A DNA stretch of 64,000 nt from an uncultured Collinsella sp. (GCA_902467875.1 CABQWP010000004.1:5187-69186); one strand, 5' to 3'. Positions 24,469 through 33,498 are shown, numbered from the stretch's first letter. A program made the numbers and translations. The notes: a model not told the origin generated them from the letters alone.

Positions 24469-24750
24469 TTAGTGCGGCCTGTCCGTGTTTTGTTTCTGGC
24501 TACGTTTGATGTGCAGACCGAGGCCGGCGGTTCCCGCGCCTGCTGCTGTGGCGCCTGCTGCCAAGAGCCATCGTCTGTCGCCTGTCTGCGCCAACGGTTC
24601 TTCGCGGTCGCCGCGGTCGAGCTCCGAGAGGTCGACCGTCACTTGCGTGGCGGCCTGCGCCTGTTCTTGCTGGGCAAAGGCCATGGCTGGCCCAAACGCT
24701 AGGATGCTGACGGCGGCGGCCAGGGCGACGGCCTTATGCCGTGTGCGCAC
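24469..24750 (-). CDS. Small exported protein with LAQTG-type wall-sorting tail
   Basis: About 93 residues if initiated at GTG 24750 (a TTG at 24780 is the alternative; neither has a strong ribosome site). It has an N-terminal signal peptide (HKAVALAAAVSILAFGPAMAFA), a short polar mature region (QVTVDLSELDRGDREEP), then LAQTGD, a hydrophobic helix and a basic end (KRSQKQ). That layout is an LPxTG-like sorting signal with Ala in place of Pro, so sortase anchoring is likely but not certain. The mature part is only about 35 residues. It overlaps the end of the upstream exported protein gene. Confidence 0.6.
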   Translation of the reverse strand: MRTRHKAVALAAAVSILAFGPAMAFAQQEQAQAATQVTVDLSELDRGDREEPLAQTGDRRWLLAAGATAAGAGTAGLGLHIKRSQKQNTDRPH

Positions 24751-25333
24751 CGGGCTCGACCGTCCAGGTGATCGTTGCAACCTGATCGCCTTCGCCGGTT
24801 ACGCGGAAGATGTCGCGCGTGACGCGGGCGACGTTTCCGCTTGTCTTGAGCTTAATTTTGTCCGTGCCGCCGGCAATGCCCTGGTAGCCCATGTCGAAGG
24901 CTGCGTTCTTGGAAAGATCGAGGCCTGTCTTCTGCATTGCGGCGCTGGCGTTCTGGAGTGCGCCGTCGGGGCCGACCTTAAAGTCGATGGAGTTCTGTGC
25001 GGTTCCGGCCTTGGCGTCGGCAGCAATGGTCCAGGTGTTCATGGCGTCGATCTTCATGTTGGTGACATGGATGCCGTAGGCCGAATGATTGTCGATGGTG
25101 GTCGCGTCTTCTGAGGGGCCCTGAAGCGTGCCGTCGGCCTTGGCGACGAAGGGAATAACCGTCGGAACTTTGAACTCAACGTTGTCGATCTCGGTCCTGA
25201 CCATTACTTTCGTGGTTCCAACGCGCCCGGCTGCCATAGCTGGCGTCGGGGCCGCGCCCATTGCGAGCGCGAGCGCGAGCCCTGCGCCCACGACGAGCGC
25301 TCTGGCTCCGTTCATGTTCCTGATGATGTCCAT
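24734..25333 (-). CDS. Secreted surface protein (WxL/pilin-like composition)
   Basis: A 199-residue protein with a signal peptide (about 1-35, cleavage near MAAG). The mature domain is beta-rich, with few charged patches, repeated Asn/Asp/Thr/Gly turns and a C-terminal ATITWTVEPGA ending. This resembles small secreted Firmicute/Actinobacterial surface proteins with IPF..ADGTL and IHVTN segments; no catalytic motif is visible. AAAGGA precedes the ATG. It lies in a same-strand run of five small exported or membrane proteins. Confidence 0.65.
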   Translation of the reverse strand: MDIIRNMNGARALVVGAGLALALAMGAAPTPAMAAGRVGTTKVMVRTEIDNVEFKVPTVIPFVAKADGTLQGPSEDATTIDNHSAYGIHVTNMKIDAMNTWTIAADAKAGTAQNSIDFKVGPDGALQNASAAMQKTGLDLSKNAAFDMGYQGIAGGTDKIKLKTSGNVARVTRDIFRVTGEGDQVATITWTVEPGAHTA

Positions 25334-25422
25334 GGTTGTTCCTTTCTATTCGCCGCGGACCGTCCCCGCGATGATTGGACGAATGCTGGTGAATTACGTG
25401 CGGTGCCGCGTCGGCCGGAAAG

Positions 25423-25932
25423 CTAGTTCTCGGCTTGCTCAACCCGTACCTTGACACGTGTCGGATTGCCGTGGCTGTCGAGGGTCTTTGCATCGAGTGC
25501 CTGGATCTCGATGTACGCCTCGCCTTCTTTGATGTCGCCGGCGGGGCACGTTTCGATTGTCTTGCCGGTCTCGACCACACCGGATTCGTACATGGTCTCG
25601 TCGTTTTGGATGACGCGGAATCGCTGGGGAAATTTATTGTCTTGGACGTTTTGCACGTTGACGCGCAGCTTGCCGTCCTCCTGCAGCTGAGCGACCGGTG
25701 CGACCGAAATCGTCATCATGTTGTCGCGGACGATGGCGTCGAGCTCATCTTGGATTTCCTGACGCGTTTTGCCCTCGGCCGTCGTAACCGAAGCGCCCGT
25801 CTCGGGTACGGGCTGCGACTGCCAAGCGTATAGTCCTACGGCGACAAGGGCACAGACGATGGCCAAGCAGGCAACGATGAGCTTCCTGCGATGCCCCAGA
25901 CCTGCAAAGTGGGGCGGCTTCTTCGCGCTCAT
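25423..25932 (-). CDS. Single-pass membrane protein with extracellular beta domain
   Basis: A 169-residue protein with a short basic N-terminus, one transmembrane helix (about 18-40) and an extracytoplasmic domain after QSQPVPETG. The domain contains NMMTISVAPVAQLQEDGKLRVNVQNVQDN and YESGVVETGKTIETCP, resembling a small Ig-like fold. The start codon overlaps the upstream stop (ATGA), so it is translated together with the 98-residue protein before it. No family was recognised. Confidence 0.65.
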   Translation of the reverse strand: MSAKKPPHFAGLGHRRKLIVACLAIVCALVAVGLYAWQSQPVPETGASVTTAEGKTRQEIQDELDAIVRDNMMTISVAPVAQLQEDGKLRVNVQNVQDNKFPQRFRVIQNDETMYESGVVETGKTIETCPAGDIKEGEAYIEIQALDAKTLDSHGNPTRVKVRVEQAEN

Positions 25933-26225
25933 GCGGCATCCTTGGCGGTATAGACGCGCGCAAAGGTGGACGGGTCCGCTCCAAAGAGCATGTGAAGCAT
26001 CAGACGGCGCGAGTAGACGAGCTCGTCGAAGTCGGGAGGGAGCTCGATGTCGTGGATATGCGCGATGTGGTGGGCGAGCGCCGAGAACGACTCGGGGTCG
26101 CAGATCACATCGGTGGTAACGTGGTAGACCGTCGTATCGGGGAATGCCTCTTCGTCGAAAGGCAGGAGATGGGGATCGTCGTCGACTTCGATGGCGATGC
26201 CGTACTGGGGCCAGTAATATGCCAT
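25929..26225 (-). CDS. Hypothetical 98-residue cytoplasmic protein
   Basis: A soluble acidic protein (MAYYWPQYGIAIEVDDDPH...) with no signal peptide, ending VYTAKDAA. Sequence such as DTTVYHVTTDVICDPESF and ELVYSRRLMLHMLFG suggests a small alpha/beta fold. The content resembles short proteins found with phage or restriction loci but no family is assigned. GGGAGG lies just upstream of the ATG. It is the first gene of the exported-protein run and overlaps the next gene by 4 bp. Confidence 0.6.
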   Translation of the reverse strand: MAYYWPQYGIAIEVDDDPHLLPFDEEAFPDTTVYHVTTDVICDPESFSALAHHIAHIHDIELPPDFDELVYSRRLMLHMLFGADPSTFARVYTAKDAA

Positions 26226-26570
26226 GGGAACCTCCCTGCTTCTGGGCCAAAACTTCTATCGGTTTTGGCTGTCGACGCCGACCTTATCAGCCGCTACTTG
26301 ACCAATTTCTGACCAAATGCTTGACGGATTGGCGTCTCCGCAGGTAAAAGGCGGCAAAAAATACTCCAACTTTTTTCGAGCGACAATCGCGCGGTCGGCG
26401 ACGGCGGGGCCATATGTGTCAAAAGCATCGTCTGCCGAGGAAATCAAGCCGCTCGCCGAATTGCACGAACGTAAAAAACGCCAATTATGGAGACGGTCTC
26501 GAACACGTCGACGAAACGATGCGGTAACATCTCCCTGCAAACACTGTAGTTAGCTAAAGGGGGAGTTCGC
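26226..26570. other. 345-bp divergent intergenic region
   Basis: No gene is seen. It contains an 8-bp inverted repeat (26246-26253/26262-26269) in the leader of the minus-strand gene and closely spaced TGAC repeats (TTGACCAA, CTGACCAAA, CTTGACGG near 26298-26330) about one helical turn apart, which could be regulator half-sites. It separates the exported-protein run from the lactate dehydrogenase operon. Confidence 0.4.
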
Positions 26571-28172
26571 GTGTCTGCAACCATCAAACCCTTCACCGAC
26601 GAGTTCGAAGAGTATGGCCGCGATGAATCTCGCGCATCGGGCGAGGCCTCGAGCATCTCGTTTCCGACAACGGAAAACGAGGTCCGTGCCATTTTGGAAA
26701 AGCTCCATGCCGAGCGTGTTCCGGTAACGGTTCAGGGCGCCCGAACCGGCCTTGCCGCCGGCGCCGTGCCCCACGGCGGGCATATCCTCAATACTTCCCG
26801 TATGAATCGCTATTTGGGCCTTCGCCGCGATGAACAAGGCCAATTTCTGCTGCGCGTGGAGCCGGGCGTTGTGCTCTCGGAGCTGCGCAAGCAGCTGAGC
26901 AAGAAGGTGCTGCCGACCGCTGGTTGGGACCAGGCATCGCTTGAGGCCTACGAGGAGTTCCAAGAGGCTCCCGAGCAGTTTTTTCCCACCGATCCCACCG
27001 AGGCGTCTGCCTGTCTGGGCGGCATGGCGGCATGTAACGCCTCCGGTGCCCGCAGCTACGCCTACGGCCCCATGCGCCCACATATCACGGGACTCCACGT
27101 CGTGCTGGCTGATGGCGATTTGCTTGAGCTTCGGCGCGGCGAGGCTTTTGCCCAGGGCCGCCACCTGTCGCTCGTGACGGCAGCGGGCCGTACACTCGAG
27201 CTCGATCTTCCCGGCTATACCATGCCCAAGACAAAAAATGCTTCGGGCTATTTCGTTGCTGACGATATGGATGCCATCGATCTGTTTATCGGTGCGTGTG
27301 GCACAATCGGTGTCATCACCGAACTCGAGATTGCCCTGCAGGTGGCGCCCGCGGTCGTTTGGGGCGTGAGCTGCTTCTTCGACAGCGAAGACAAGGCCGT
27401 GTCCTTCACCGATTCTGTGCGTCCCGTCCTGTCCCATGCGGCTGCCATCGAGTACTTCGATGCTGGCGCCCTGGATATTCTACGTCGCCAGCGCGAGCAG
27501 TCGACGGCGTTTGCCTCGCTGCCTGCGCTCGACAAAGACGCCAAGGTCTGTGTCTACGTGGAGCTCGACTGCGACGACGAAGCCCAGGCGACTGAGGAGC
27601 TGTATCACTTGGGGTGGGTACTGGAGCTTGCGGGCGGCAGTGACGATGCGACATGGGTCGCGCGCACCGAGGTCGATCGCGAGTGTCAGCGATTCTTCCG
27701 CCATGCGGTGCCCGAGAGCGTCAACATGCTCATCGACGAGCGCCGCCGCATGGATCCCACCATCACCAAACTGGGTTCGGACATGTCGGTGCCCAACGCG
27801 CACTTGGCCGATGTTATCGCCCTCTATCGCCGCACGCTGGCGGAAAGTGGGCTTGAATCTGCCGCCTGGGGGCATATCGGTAACAACCATCTGCATGTGA
27901 ACATTCTGCCGCGCGATGCACAGGATTATCGCCGCGGCGCAGAACTCTTTGCCCAGTGGGCTTCCGAGGTCACGGCCATGGGCGGTGCCGTCTCCGCAGA
28001 ACACGGCGTCGGCAAGATCAAGGCGGGCTTCTTGGAGACGATGTACGGTCACGAGGCCATGGTCGAGTCGGCGCGGCTCAAGCTCCAGCTCGATCCTGCC
28101 GGGCAGCTGGGTCGCGGTAACCTGTTTTCGGAGAAGCTCTTGGATGAGCTCGTCCAGAAAGGGGGCGCGTGA
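26571..28172 (+). CDS. FAD-linked (D-)lactate/glycolate dehydrogenase, LctD/GlcD type
   Basis: A 533-residue flavoprotein. The FAD-binding_4 domain covers about residues 28-200, with VPVTVQGARTGLAAGAVP and the PTDPTEASACLGGMAACNASGARS loop; the C-terminal FAD-oxidase domain ends with WGHIGNNHLHVN and GAVSAEHGVGK, the substrate/iron-binding histidines of D-lactate dehydrogenases. It starts at GTG 26571 behind AAGGGGGAG. It overlaps etfB by a few bases. Linked to EtfB and a ferredoxin-tailed EtfA, it matches the lactate dehydrogenase of electron-bifurcating LDH/Etf complexes. Confidence 0.85.
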   Translation: MSATIKPFTDEFEEYGRDESRASGEASSISFPTTENEVRAILEKLHAERVPVTVQGARTGLAAGAVPHGGHILNTSRMNRYLGLRRDEQGQFLLRVEPGVVLSELRKQLSKKVLPTAGWDQASLEAYEEFQEAPEQFFPTDPTEASACLGGMAACNASGARSYAYGPMRPHITGLHVVLADGDLLELRRGEAFAQGRHLSLVTAAGRTLELDLPGYTMPKTKNASGYFVADDMDAIDLFIGACGTIGVITELEIALQVAPAVVWGVSCFFDSEDKAVSFTDSVRPVLSHAAAIEYFDAGALDILRRQREQSTAFASLPALDKDAKVCVYVELDCDDEAQATEELYHLGWVLELAGGSDDATWVARTEVDRECQRFFRHAVPESVNMLIDERRRMDPTITKLGSDMSVPNAHLADVIALYRRTLAESGLESAAWGHIGNNHLHVNILPRDAQDYRRGAELFAQWASEVTAMGGAVSAEHGVGKIKAGFLETMYGHEAMVESARLKLQLDPAGQLGRGNLFSEKLLDELVQKGGA

Positions 28173-28174
28173 AG

Positions 28175-28990
28175 ATGAGCGATTTCCATATGGTGGTGTG
28201 CGTCAAGGCCGTGCCGGGCAGCACCGAGGTCAAGATGGACCCCAAGACCAATACCATCGTGCGCGATGGCAAGCAGGCGGTCATTAATCCCTTTGATGCG
28301 AGCGCTTTGGAATGCGCGCTGGCGCTGAAGGACGACTTTATCGGCTTTGGCATGGATGTGCGCGTGACGGTGGTGTCGATGGGCATCCCCGCGACCGAGT
28401 CGCTGCTGCGCGACTGCATCGCTCGAGGCGCCGACGATGCGCTGCTGCTGACCGATCGCGCCTTTGCAGGTGCCGATACCCTGGCAACCACCTATGCCCT
28501 CAAGTGCGGCATCGAGGCGCTCGACGAGGACTTCGACCTGCTCATCTGCGGCAAGATGGCGGTGGATGGCGATACGGCCCAGATTGGTCCCGAGCTTGCC
28601 GGTGCCTTTGATATTCCCTGCGTGACCGACGTGAGCTGCGTGCAGAGCGCGGGCTTTACGACCTGTGGCTCGCTGGCGCTCGTTCACGGATGCGATGCCG
28701 GCGAGGAGACGGTGTACCTTGAGATGCCGTGCGCGATGACGACTGCCAAGGAGATTGGCCAGTTGCGTATGCCGAGTATTGCCGGTATTCGCGCGGCGGA
28801 GGAGGCGGACGTGCGCGTGGTCAGTGCCGCCGACGTGAACGCCGACCCCGCGCGTTGCGGTCTTGCCGGGTCGCCGACACAGGTCGTGCGCTCGTTTGTG
28901 CCCGACCGTGACCAAACGTGCGAGGCCGTTGAGGGGACGGCGTCCGAGCAGGCGGCAAAGCTTGCCAAGATTATCGAGGGGATGGCATAG
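28175..28990 (+). CDS. etfB: Electron transfer flavoprotein subunit beta
   Basis: A 271-residue EtfB that binds FAD/AMP with EtfA. The sequence opens HMVVCVKAVPGSTEV and contains INPFDASALECALALKD, VTVVSMGIPATESLLRD and LLICGKMAVDGDTAQIGPELA, all typical of the bifurcating-type beta subunit. The ATG at 28175 is preferred because GAAAGGGGG is at proper distance; an overlapping GTG at 28169 sits too close. It is coupled to the dehydrogenase upstream and 0-10 bp from etfA. Confidence 0.9.
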   Translation: MSDFHMVVCVKAVPGSTEVKMDPKTNTIVRDGKQAVINPFDASALECALALKDDFIGFGMDVRVTVVSMGIPATESLLRDCIARGADDALLLTDRAFAGADTLATTYALKCGIEALDEDFDLLICGKMAVDGDTAQIGPELAGAFDIPCVTDVSCVQSAGFTTCGSLALVHGCDAGEETVYLEMPCAMTTAKEIGQLRMPSIAGIRAAEEADVRVVSAADVNADPARCGLAGSPTQVVRSFVPDRDQTCEAVEGTASEQAAKLAKIIEGMA

Positions 28991-30196
28991 ATGAGCGGAC
29001 TGATTATCGATAGCGAAGCCTGTATCGGCTGCGGTCGCTGCGTTCGCGCCTGTGCCTCGGGCGGCATCGTAGTGGAAGGCGAGCGACCCAGCCGATGCGC
29101 CCGCGTAACCGACGGCTGCATCCTATGCGGTGGGTGCGTCGACGCCTGCCCTGTCAACGCTATCTCGATCGAGCGTGACGAGGCCGCTGGTGCGGTGGAC
29201 CTTGATGCATATCGAGACATTTGGGTATTCGCGCAGACCGACGAGCACGATACGGTGACTCCCGTTGCCTATGAGCTTATGGGCAAGGGCCGCGAGCTTG
29301 CCGATGCTCGCGACTGCCGTCTGGTGGCACTGATCGGTATGGGTCCCGAGGGTTCTCTCGGCGACCTGGAGCATCTGGTTTGCGCGGGCGCCGACGAAGT
29401 CCTGGCCTGTCGCGACGAGCGCCTGCGCCAAAACGATGCGGAGGTCTACGCCCGCTTGATCTGCGATTTGGTAGCCGAACGCAAACCCGAGGCCATCCTA
29501 TACGGTGCGACCGCTTTTGGCCGCGAACTGGCACCCGGCGTTGCCGTGCGCTTGCAGACGGGCCTTACGGCTGACTGCACCGTACTTTCGATGGATACGG
29601 AGACGGGGCTGCTGCAACAGACGCGTCCGGCGTTTGGCGGCAACCTGATGGCCACCATCGTCTGCCCCAATCATCGTCCCCAGATGGCAACGGTTCGTCC
29701 CGGCATCTTTAAGGCGCCCGACTTTGACTACGACCGCTCCGGCACGATCACCCAGATATCGCTTGCGGATGATGCTAAGGCTCGTGTCGAGATCTCGATT
29801 CCCGCCGAGGAGTGGAGGCAGCAGGCCTCGATCGCCGATGCCGAGCGCTTGGTCGTGGTGGGCCGCGGCATTGGCTCCAAGAAGAATCTGCCCCTGATGC
29901 GAAGGCTCGCCGAGGCTCTGGGAGCCGAGCTTGGTTGCACGCGACCTGTCGTGGAGGCCGGCTGGTTGGAGTGTCGCCATCAGATTGGCCAGACCGGCGT
30001 ATCGGTTTCGCCCAAGCTTCTCGTGAGTATCGGTGTTTCGGGCGCCATCCAGCATCTTGCCGGCATCGGTGGGGCAGAGTGCATTATCGCCATCAACGAG
30101 GACCCGGATGCCCCCATCTTTGGTGCTGCCCAGTACAAGGTTGTCGGCGATGCCGTCGAGGTCGTCGAGGAACTGCTGGCCCAGCTTGAGCGCTAG
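28991..30196 (+). CDS. etfA: Electron transfer flavoprotein subunit alpha with N-terminal 2[4Fe-4S] ferredoxin domain
   Basis: A 401-residue protein. The N-terminus has two cluster motifs (C11, C14, C17, C21 and C43, C46, C49, C53), followed by the EtfA alpha domain and a C-terminal FAD-binding domain with VSIGVSGAIQHLAG and INEDPDAPIFGAAQYKVVGDA. The ferredoxin-fused EtfA is diagnostic for electron-bifurcating Etf complexes such as the Acetobacterium LDH-Etf, where lactate oxidation by NAD+ is driven by reduced ferredoxin. Its stop codon overlaps that of the convergent HD gene by 4 bp. Confidence 0.92.
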   Translation: MSGLIIDSEACIGCGRCVRACASGGIVVEGERPSRCARVTDGCILCGGCVDACPVNAISIERDEAAGAVDLDAYRDIWVFAQTDEHDTVTPVAYELMGKGRELADARDCRLVALIGMGPEGSLGDLEHLVCAGADEVLACRDERLRQNDAEVYARLICDLVAERKPEAILYGATAFGRELAPGVAVRLQTGLTADCTVLSMDTETGLLQQTRPAFGGNLMATIVCPNHRPQMATVRPGIFKAPDFDYDRSGTITQISLADDAKARVEISIPAEEWRQQASIADAERLVVVGRGIGSKKNLPLMRRLAEALGAELGCTRPVVEAGWLECRHQIGQTGVSVSPKLLVSIGVSGAIQHLAGIGGAECIIAINEDPDAPIFGAAQYKVVGDAVEVVEELLAQLER

Positions 30197-31005
30197 GCGC
30201 GCGCCAGCCAGTCGCGCATCTCGTCCTTAAGGCGGCTCCAAGTCGCCTGCGTGGCGGGGTCGGTAAAGGGCCGCGTAATGCCAAAGGGCGCGTCGAGCAG
30301 GCGGTAGATATCGCCCTGCTCGCGCGCCAGCGTGCGGCTCGCTGGATAGACGAGCTCAAACATAAAGCAGATGAGTCCCACCAGGTAGTCCGCCGGCTCG
30401 TTGCGCTCGTCGCGCGCGACGCACCGATGCTCGTCAAAGGCGGCAAGCGTCGGTACCGAGAAGCGACTGGCTAGAAACGCGTCCTCATCCACCTTGAGGA
30501 TGGTATCGACGGTGCTGTCGGCGATGGTGCGCATAATGTCGATCTTGTCGCCATCGCGCACGATATCGCAGAAGCACCGTGTACGCTCGTCGAGTTGTGC
30601 CGGCAGGCGAAAGTCGCTGTGATAGGCGATGCTCGCTCGGATGAGCTCGTCATGCGCACCGGTTTCGATAAAGTCACGGATGTTTGTCGTGGCGGGTGCA
30701 TCGGCGGGATTCTCGCCAAAGAGGACCTCGATGCCCAGCGCCGCATGGCTCATGCTCTCGGCGTCCTTAAAGGTGTCCCAGCGTCGCAGCTGCTCAAAGC
30801 GGCCCATATCGTGTAGCAGGCCGCAAAGCCATGCCAGGTCAATATCTTCTGACGACCAGCCCTGCTCGCGCGCTACGGCATCGCATGCCTCGGCCACGTG
30901 GTACGTATGCTCGATTTTGAGCGCGATGCGTGGGTTGGTGGCGTCGTAGGCATCGGTGTAGCTTTTGAAGGCCGCGCGCGCCCGGTCTCGATCGATAGCT
31001 GTCAT
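30193..31005 (-). CDS. HD-domain phosphohydrolase
   Basis: A 270-residue HD protein. The metal ligands are visible as H33, then H65-D66 in LLHDMGRF, with a further Asp in FCDIVRDGDKID. Such proteins hydrolyse nucleotides or phosphomonoesters. The substrate cannot be inferred. The gene is convergent with etfA (4-bp overlap). Confidence 0.85.
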   Translation of the reverse strand: MTAIDRDRARAAFKSYTDAYDATNPRIALKIEHTYHVAEACDAVAREQGWSSEDIDLAWLCGLLHDMGRFEQLRRWDTFKDAESMSHAALGIEVLFGENPADAPATTNIRDFIETGAHDELIRASIAYHSDFRLPAQLDERTRCFCDIVRDGDKIDIMRTIADSTVDTILKVDEDAFLASRFSVPTLAAFDEHRCVARDERNEPADYLVGLICFMFELVYPASRTLAREQGDIYRLLDAPFGITRPFTDPATQATWSRLKDEMRDWLARA

Positions 31006-31131
31006 AATGACTTCCTAAAAAGTTGTGTCTTTCGATCCGGTGGCAATTGTAGGTGAACTCGGTTGCTGTCGGATGATGATTCTGCCGTATCGCTACATGC
31101 GGCTCGGAGACCTTGTCAGGATGAGAAGCGT

Positions 31132-31824
31132 ATGGTGTTCAAAATCGTTAGAACCGTCTGGCCGGTGATGCTTACCTATGTTGCAATAGGCGCGCCGTGC
31201 GGAATGATCATGGGGCAGACGGGAATGGAGCCCTGGATGGTCTTTGCCCTGAGCAGCACGTTTGTGACGGGCAGCGGCCAGTTTATGATCTGCAATCTTT
31301 GGCTGGCGGGCGTACCGGCACCTTCGATTATCGCGAGCGTTGCCGCCATCTCCTCGCGTTTTGCGCTTTACTCGGCATCGATCGCGCCGCATCTGACGGG
31401 TGCCTCGAAGCGTCAGACGCTGGCTGTTGCCGCGACACTTACCGAGGAGGCATATGGCATCTCGCTTGCCAAGTTGGTTGAAGGGGAGGATTGGGGCCCG
31501 CGCGAGTCCTTTGTGCTCAACGTGATCCTCATCGCAACATGGGGCGTTTCGTGTACGATGGGCGCCATCGTCGGCGCCGTTGTCGATGTTCCCACCGCCA
31601 TTGCAGCCTTTGTCTGCACCTCGCTCTTTATCTGCCTGCTCTTTTCGCAGCGGCTGTCGCGCGGCAACGTTGTCGCGGCGGTTTCGGGCGCGGTGTCCGT
31701 CGCCGTATGCAAGTTCTTGGGCCTCGCGAATATTGCCGTGCCGGCAAGCGTCGTGGCCGGCATTGCCATTGCGTTGGCGTGCGATGCTGTATTTGACGGA
31801 AGAGGTGCCCGCGATGCCCGTTAA
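31132..31824 (+). CDS. azlC: AzlC-family branched-chain amino acid exporter, large subunit
   Basis: A 230-residue protein with about five to six transmembrane segments. AIGAPCGMIMGQTGMEPWMVFALSSTFVTGSGQFM fits the AzlC signature. AzlC with AzlD exports branched-chain amino acids or azaleucine. The ATG at 31132 is favoured; the frame stays open upstream to 31063. It overlaps azlD by 11 bp. Confidence 0.85.
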   Translation: MVFKIVRTVWPVMLTYVAIGAPCGMIMGQTGMEPWMVFALSSTFVTGSGQFMICNLWLAGVPAPSIIASVAAISSRFALYSASIAPHLTGASKRQTLAVAATLTEEAYGISLAKLVEGEDWGPRESFVLNVILIATWGVSCTMGAIVGAVVDVPTAIAAFVCTSLFICLLFSQRLSRGNVVAAVSGAVSVAVCKFLGLANIAVPASVVAGIAIALACDAVFDGRGARDAR

Positions 31825-32137
31825 CGAGTTCTTGGTTCTGTGGCTGTCGTCGTGGGCTGCTATCGCGTTCTTTCGCATCGCGCCGGCGTTCGCCTTGCGC
31901 GGGCGGACCCTGTCGCCCCGCATTACCGAGGCCCTGGGCTATATCCCGCCCGCTGCCTTTGCCGCGCTGGTCGCCAACGACTTGGTGAGCCCCGGCGCGT
32001 TCGACGCGGGACTCTGGCCTGCCTTGGTTCCCTGGATTGCGGCCGCCGGCGTCGTGGTCGTGGCGGTCAAGACAAAATCGATGCTGTGGTGCTGCGTCTC
32101 GGGCATCGTACTCTATATCGTCTTGAGCCTTATATAG
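31814..32137 (+). CDS. azlD: AzlD-family branched-chain amino acid exporter, small subunit
   Basis: A 107-residue protein with about four transmembrane helices, starting MPVNEFLVLWLSSWAAIAFFRIAP, including the PPAAFAALVANDL segment common to AzlD. It overlaps the end of azlC by 11 bp, as usual for this pair. Export of branched-chain amino acids would counterbalance the liv import system at 44.7-49.6 kb, a functional link that is inference. Confidence 0.85.
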   Translation: MPVNEFLVLWLSSWAAIAFFRIAPAFALRGRTLSPRITEALGYIPPAAFAALVANDLVSPGAFDAGLWPALVPWIAAAGVVVVAVKTKSMLWCCVSGIVLYIVLSLI

Positions 32138-32286
32138 GGGTGACGTCGCGGGCGCCGAATCTCGTTCCATCCCAACTTGTCGAATTTTTCACCGAGCTGG
32201 TCTATTTCTTCTGGTACCATGGTCAAACTTTACTGTAGCAAAGCGTGACGTGGGCTTTTGTACCCCGTCAGCGGAAATGGGGTTTC

Positions 32287-33309
32287 ATGGCACAGGAAGC
32301 AACCACCAACGAGCAAAAGAAATTCAAGGTCCCGCGCATTCCGGGCGACATCATGATCTATCCGATGATCGTCGGTCTTTTGCTCAACACCTTCTGCCCG
32401 CAGGTTTTTGAGGTCGGCGGCTTCTTTACGGCTGCCTGCCGCGGTGGCTCCAATACCATCGTCGCCGCGATCCTGCTGTTTGTGGGCGCCGGCATCAGCT
32501 TCAAGTCCACGCCGGGCGCCATCAAGACCGGCATCGTCGTGCTGATTCCCAAGCTGGTCGTCGCAGCGGCTCTCGGCCTGGGCGTGGCATATTTCTTTAA
32601 CGATAACTTCCTGGGTCTGAGCTCCGTGTCTATCATCGGCGGCATTACGTTTTGCAACATGGCGCTCTATACGGGCATCATGGGCGAGTTCGGCGATGAG
32701 TCCGAGCAGGGCGCCGTCGGTATCCTGTTCTTTACGGCCGGCCCCGCTGTCACGATGATCATCCTCGGTGTTTCGGGCCTTGCCAACATCCCTGTCGGTA
32801 CTATCATCGGCTCCATTTTGCCGCTCGTTATCGGCATGGTTCTGGGCAACCTGTTCCCGTTTATCAAGAACCTGCTAGTTCCCGGTGCCAACCCTGCGAT
32901 TGCCGTCATCGGATTTCAGCTTGGCGCGTCCATGAGCCTGTCGAGCTTTATCACCGGTGGTATTTCCGGCATCTTGCTGGGTCTTGTCACGCTGTTTGTC
33001 GTCGGTCCCATCACCTTTGCGTTCGAGCACCTGTGCGGTGGTAACGGCAAGGCTGCCGTGGCTTGTTCCACCATCGCCGGCACGGCTATGACCACGCCGG
33101 TTGCTCTCGCCGAGGTCGCGCCGCGCTACGCCGAGCTTGCGCCCACCGCGTACGCCCAGATCGCCACTGCCGTTATCATCACGGCAATCATGGCTCCGAT
33201 TCTGACCGGCTGGGTCGACAAGAAGTTCTGCCAGGGCAAGGAGGACCTGTCGCCTGCCGGTGTCGAGGCCATCGAGGAGGCCGTCGCGACCGACATCGAC
33301 GGCGAGTAA
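32287..33309 (+). CDS. kdgT: 2-keto-3-deoxygluconate permease
   Basis: A 340-residue membrane protein with about ten hydrophobic segments. FKVPRIPGDIMIYPMIVGLLLNTF, ACRGGSNTIVAAILLFVGAGISFK and the C-terminal ACSTIAGTAMTTPVALAE block match the KdgT family, which takes up 2-keto-3-deoxygluconate from pectin or glucuronate breakdown by proton symport. No other sugar-acid genes are adjacent. The ATG at 32287 has GGAAATGGGG upstream and removes a short charged extension. Confidence 0.88.
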   Translation: MAQEATTNEQKKFKVPRIPGDIMIYPMIVGLLLNTFCPQVFEVGGFFTAACRGGSNTIVAAILLFVGAGISFKSTPGAIKTGIVVLIPKLVVAAALGLGVAYFFNDNFLGLSSVSIIGGITFCNMALYTGIMGEFGDESEQGAVGILFFTAGPAVTMIILGVSGLANIPVGTIIGSILPLVIGMVLGNLFPFIKNLLVPGANPAIAVIGFQLGASMSLSSFITGGISGILLGLVTLFVVGPITFAFEHLCGGNGKAAVACSTIAGTAMTTPVALAEVAPRYAELAPTAYAQIATAVIITAIMAPILTGWVDKKFCQGKEDLSPAGVEAIEEAVATDIDGE

Positions 33310-33355
33310 CGGCCGTTACCGATAATTGATTCCGGCGTGCAATTCGCGCCGTCCG

Positions 33356-33397
33356 AGCGCCCGAACAGAAACTGTTTTGCAGTGATGTTCGGGCGCT
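33356..33397 (+). terminator. Intrinsic terminator after kdgT
   Basis: AGCGCCCGAACA (33356-33367) pairs perfectly with TGTTCGGGCGCT (33386-33397), with an inner ACTG/CAGT stem, then TTG. A second perfect 8-bp stem (33409-33416/33426-33433) follows. Confidence 0.75.
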
Positions 33398-33498
33398 TTG
33401 CTGTGATTCCCTTTACCCCTGCGGAGTAAAGGGGTGTTTATTGCCCTGATTCGAATTGGGCGATTCTGACCATTCGGATATTGAAGGGATGGCGTCTA

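Noticed and set aside
26256..26540. Minus-strand open frame in the gap before the lactate dehydrogenase gene
   Set aside because: No ribosome binding site, no domain, and it overlaps the likely promoters of both divergent operons.
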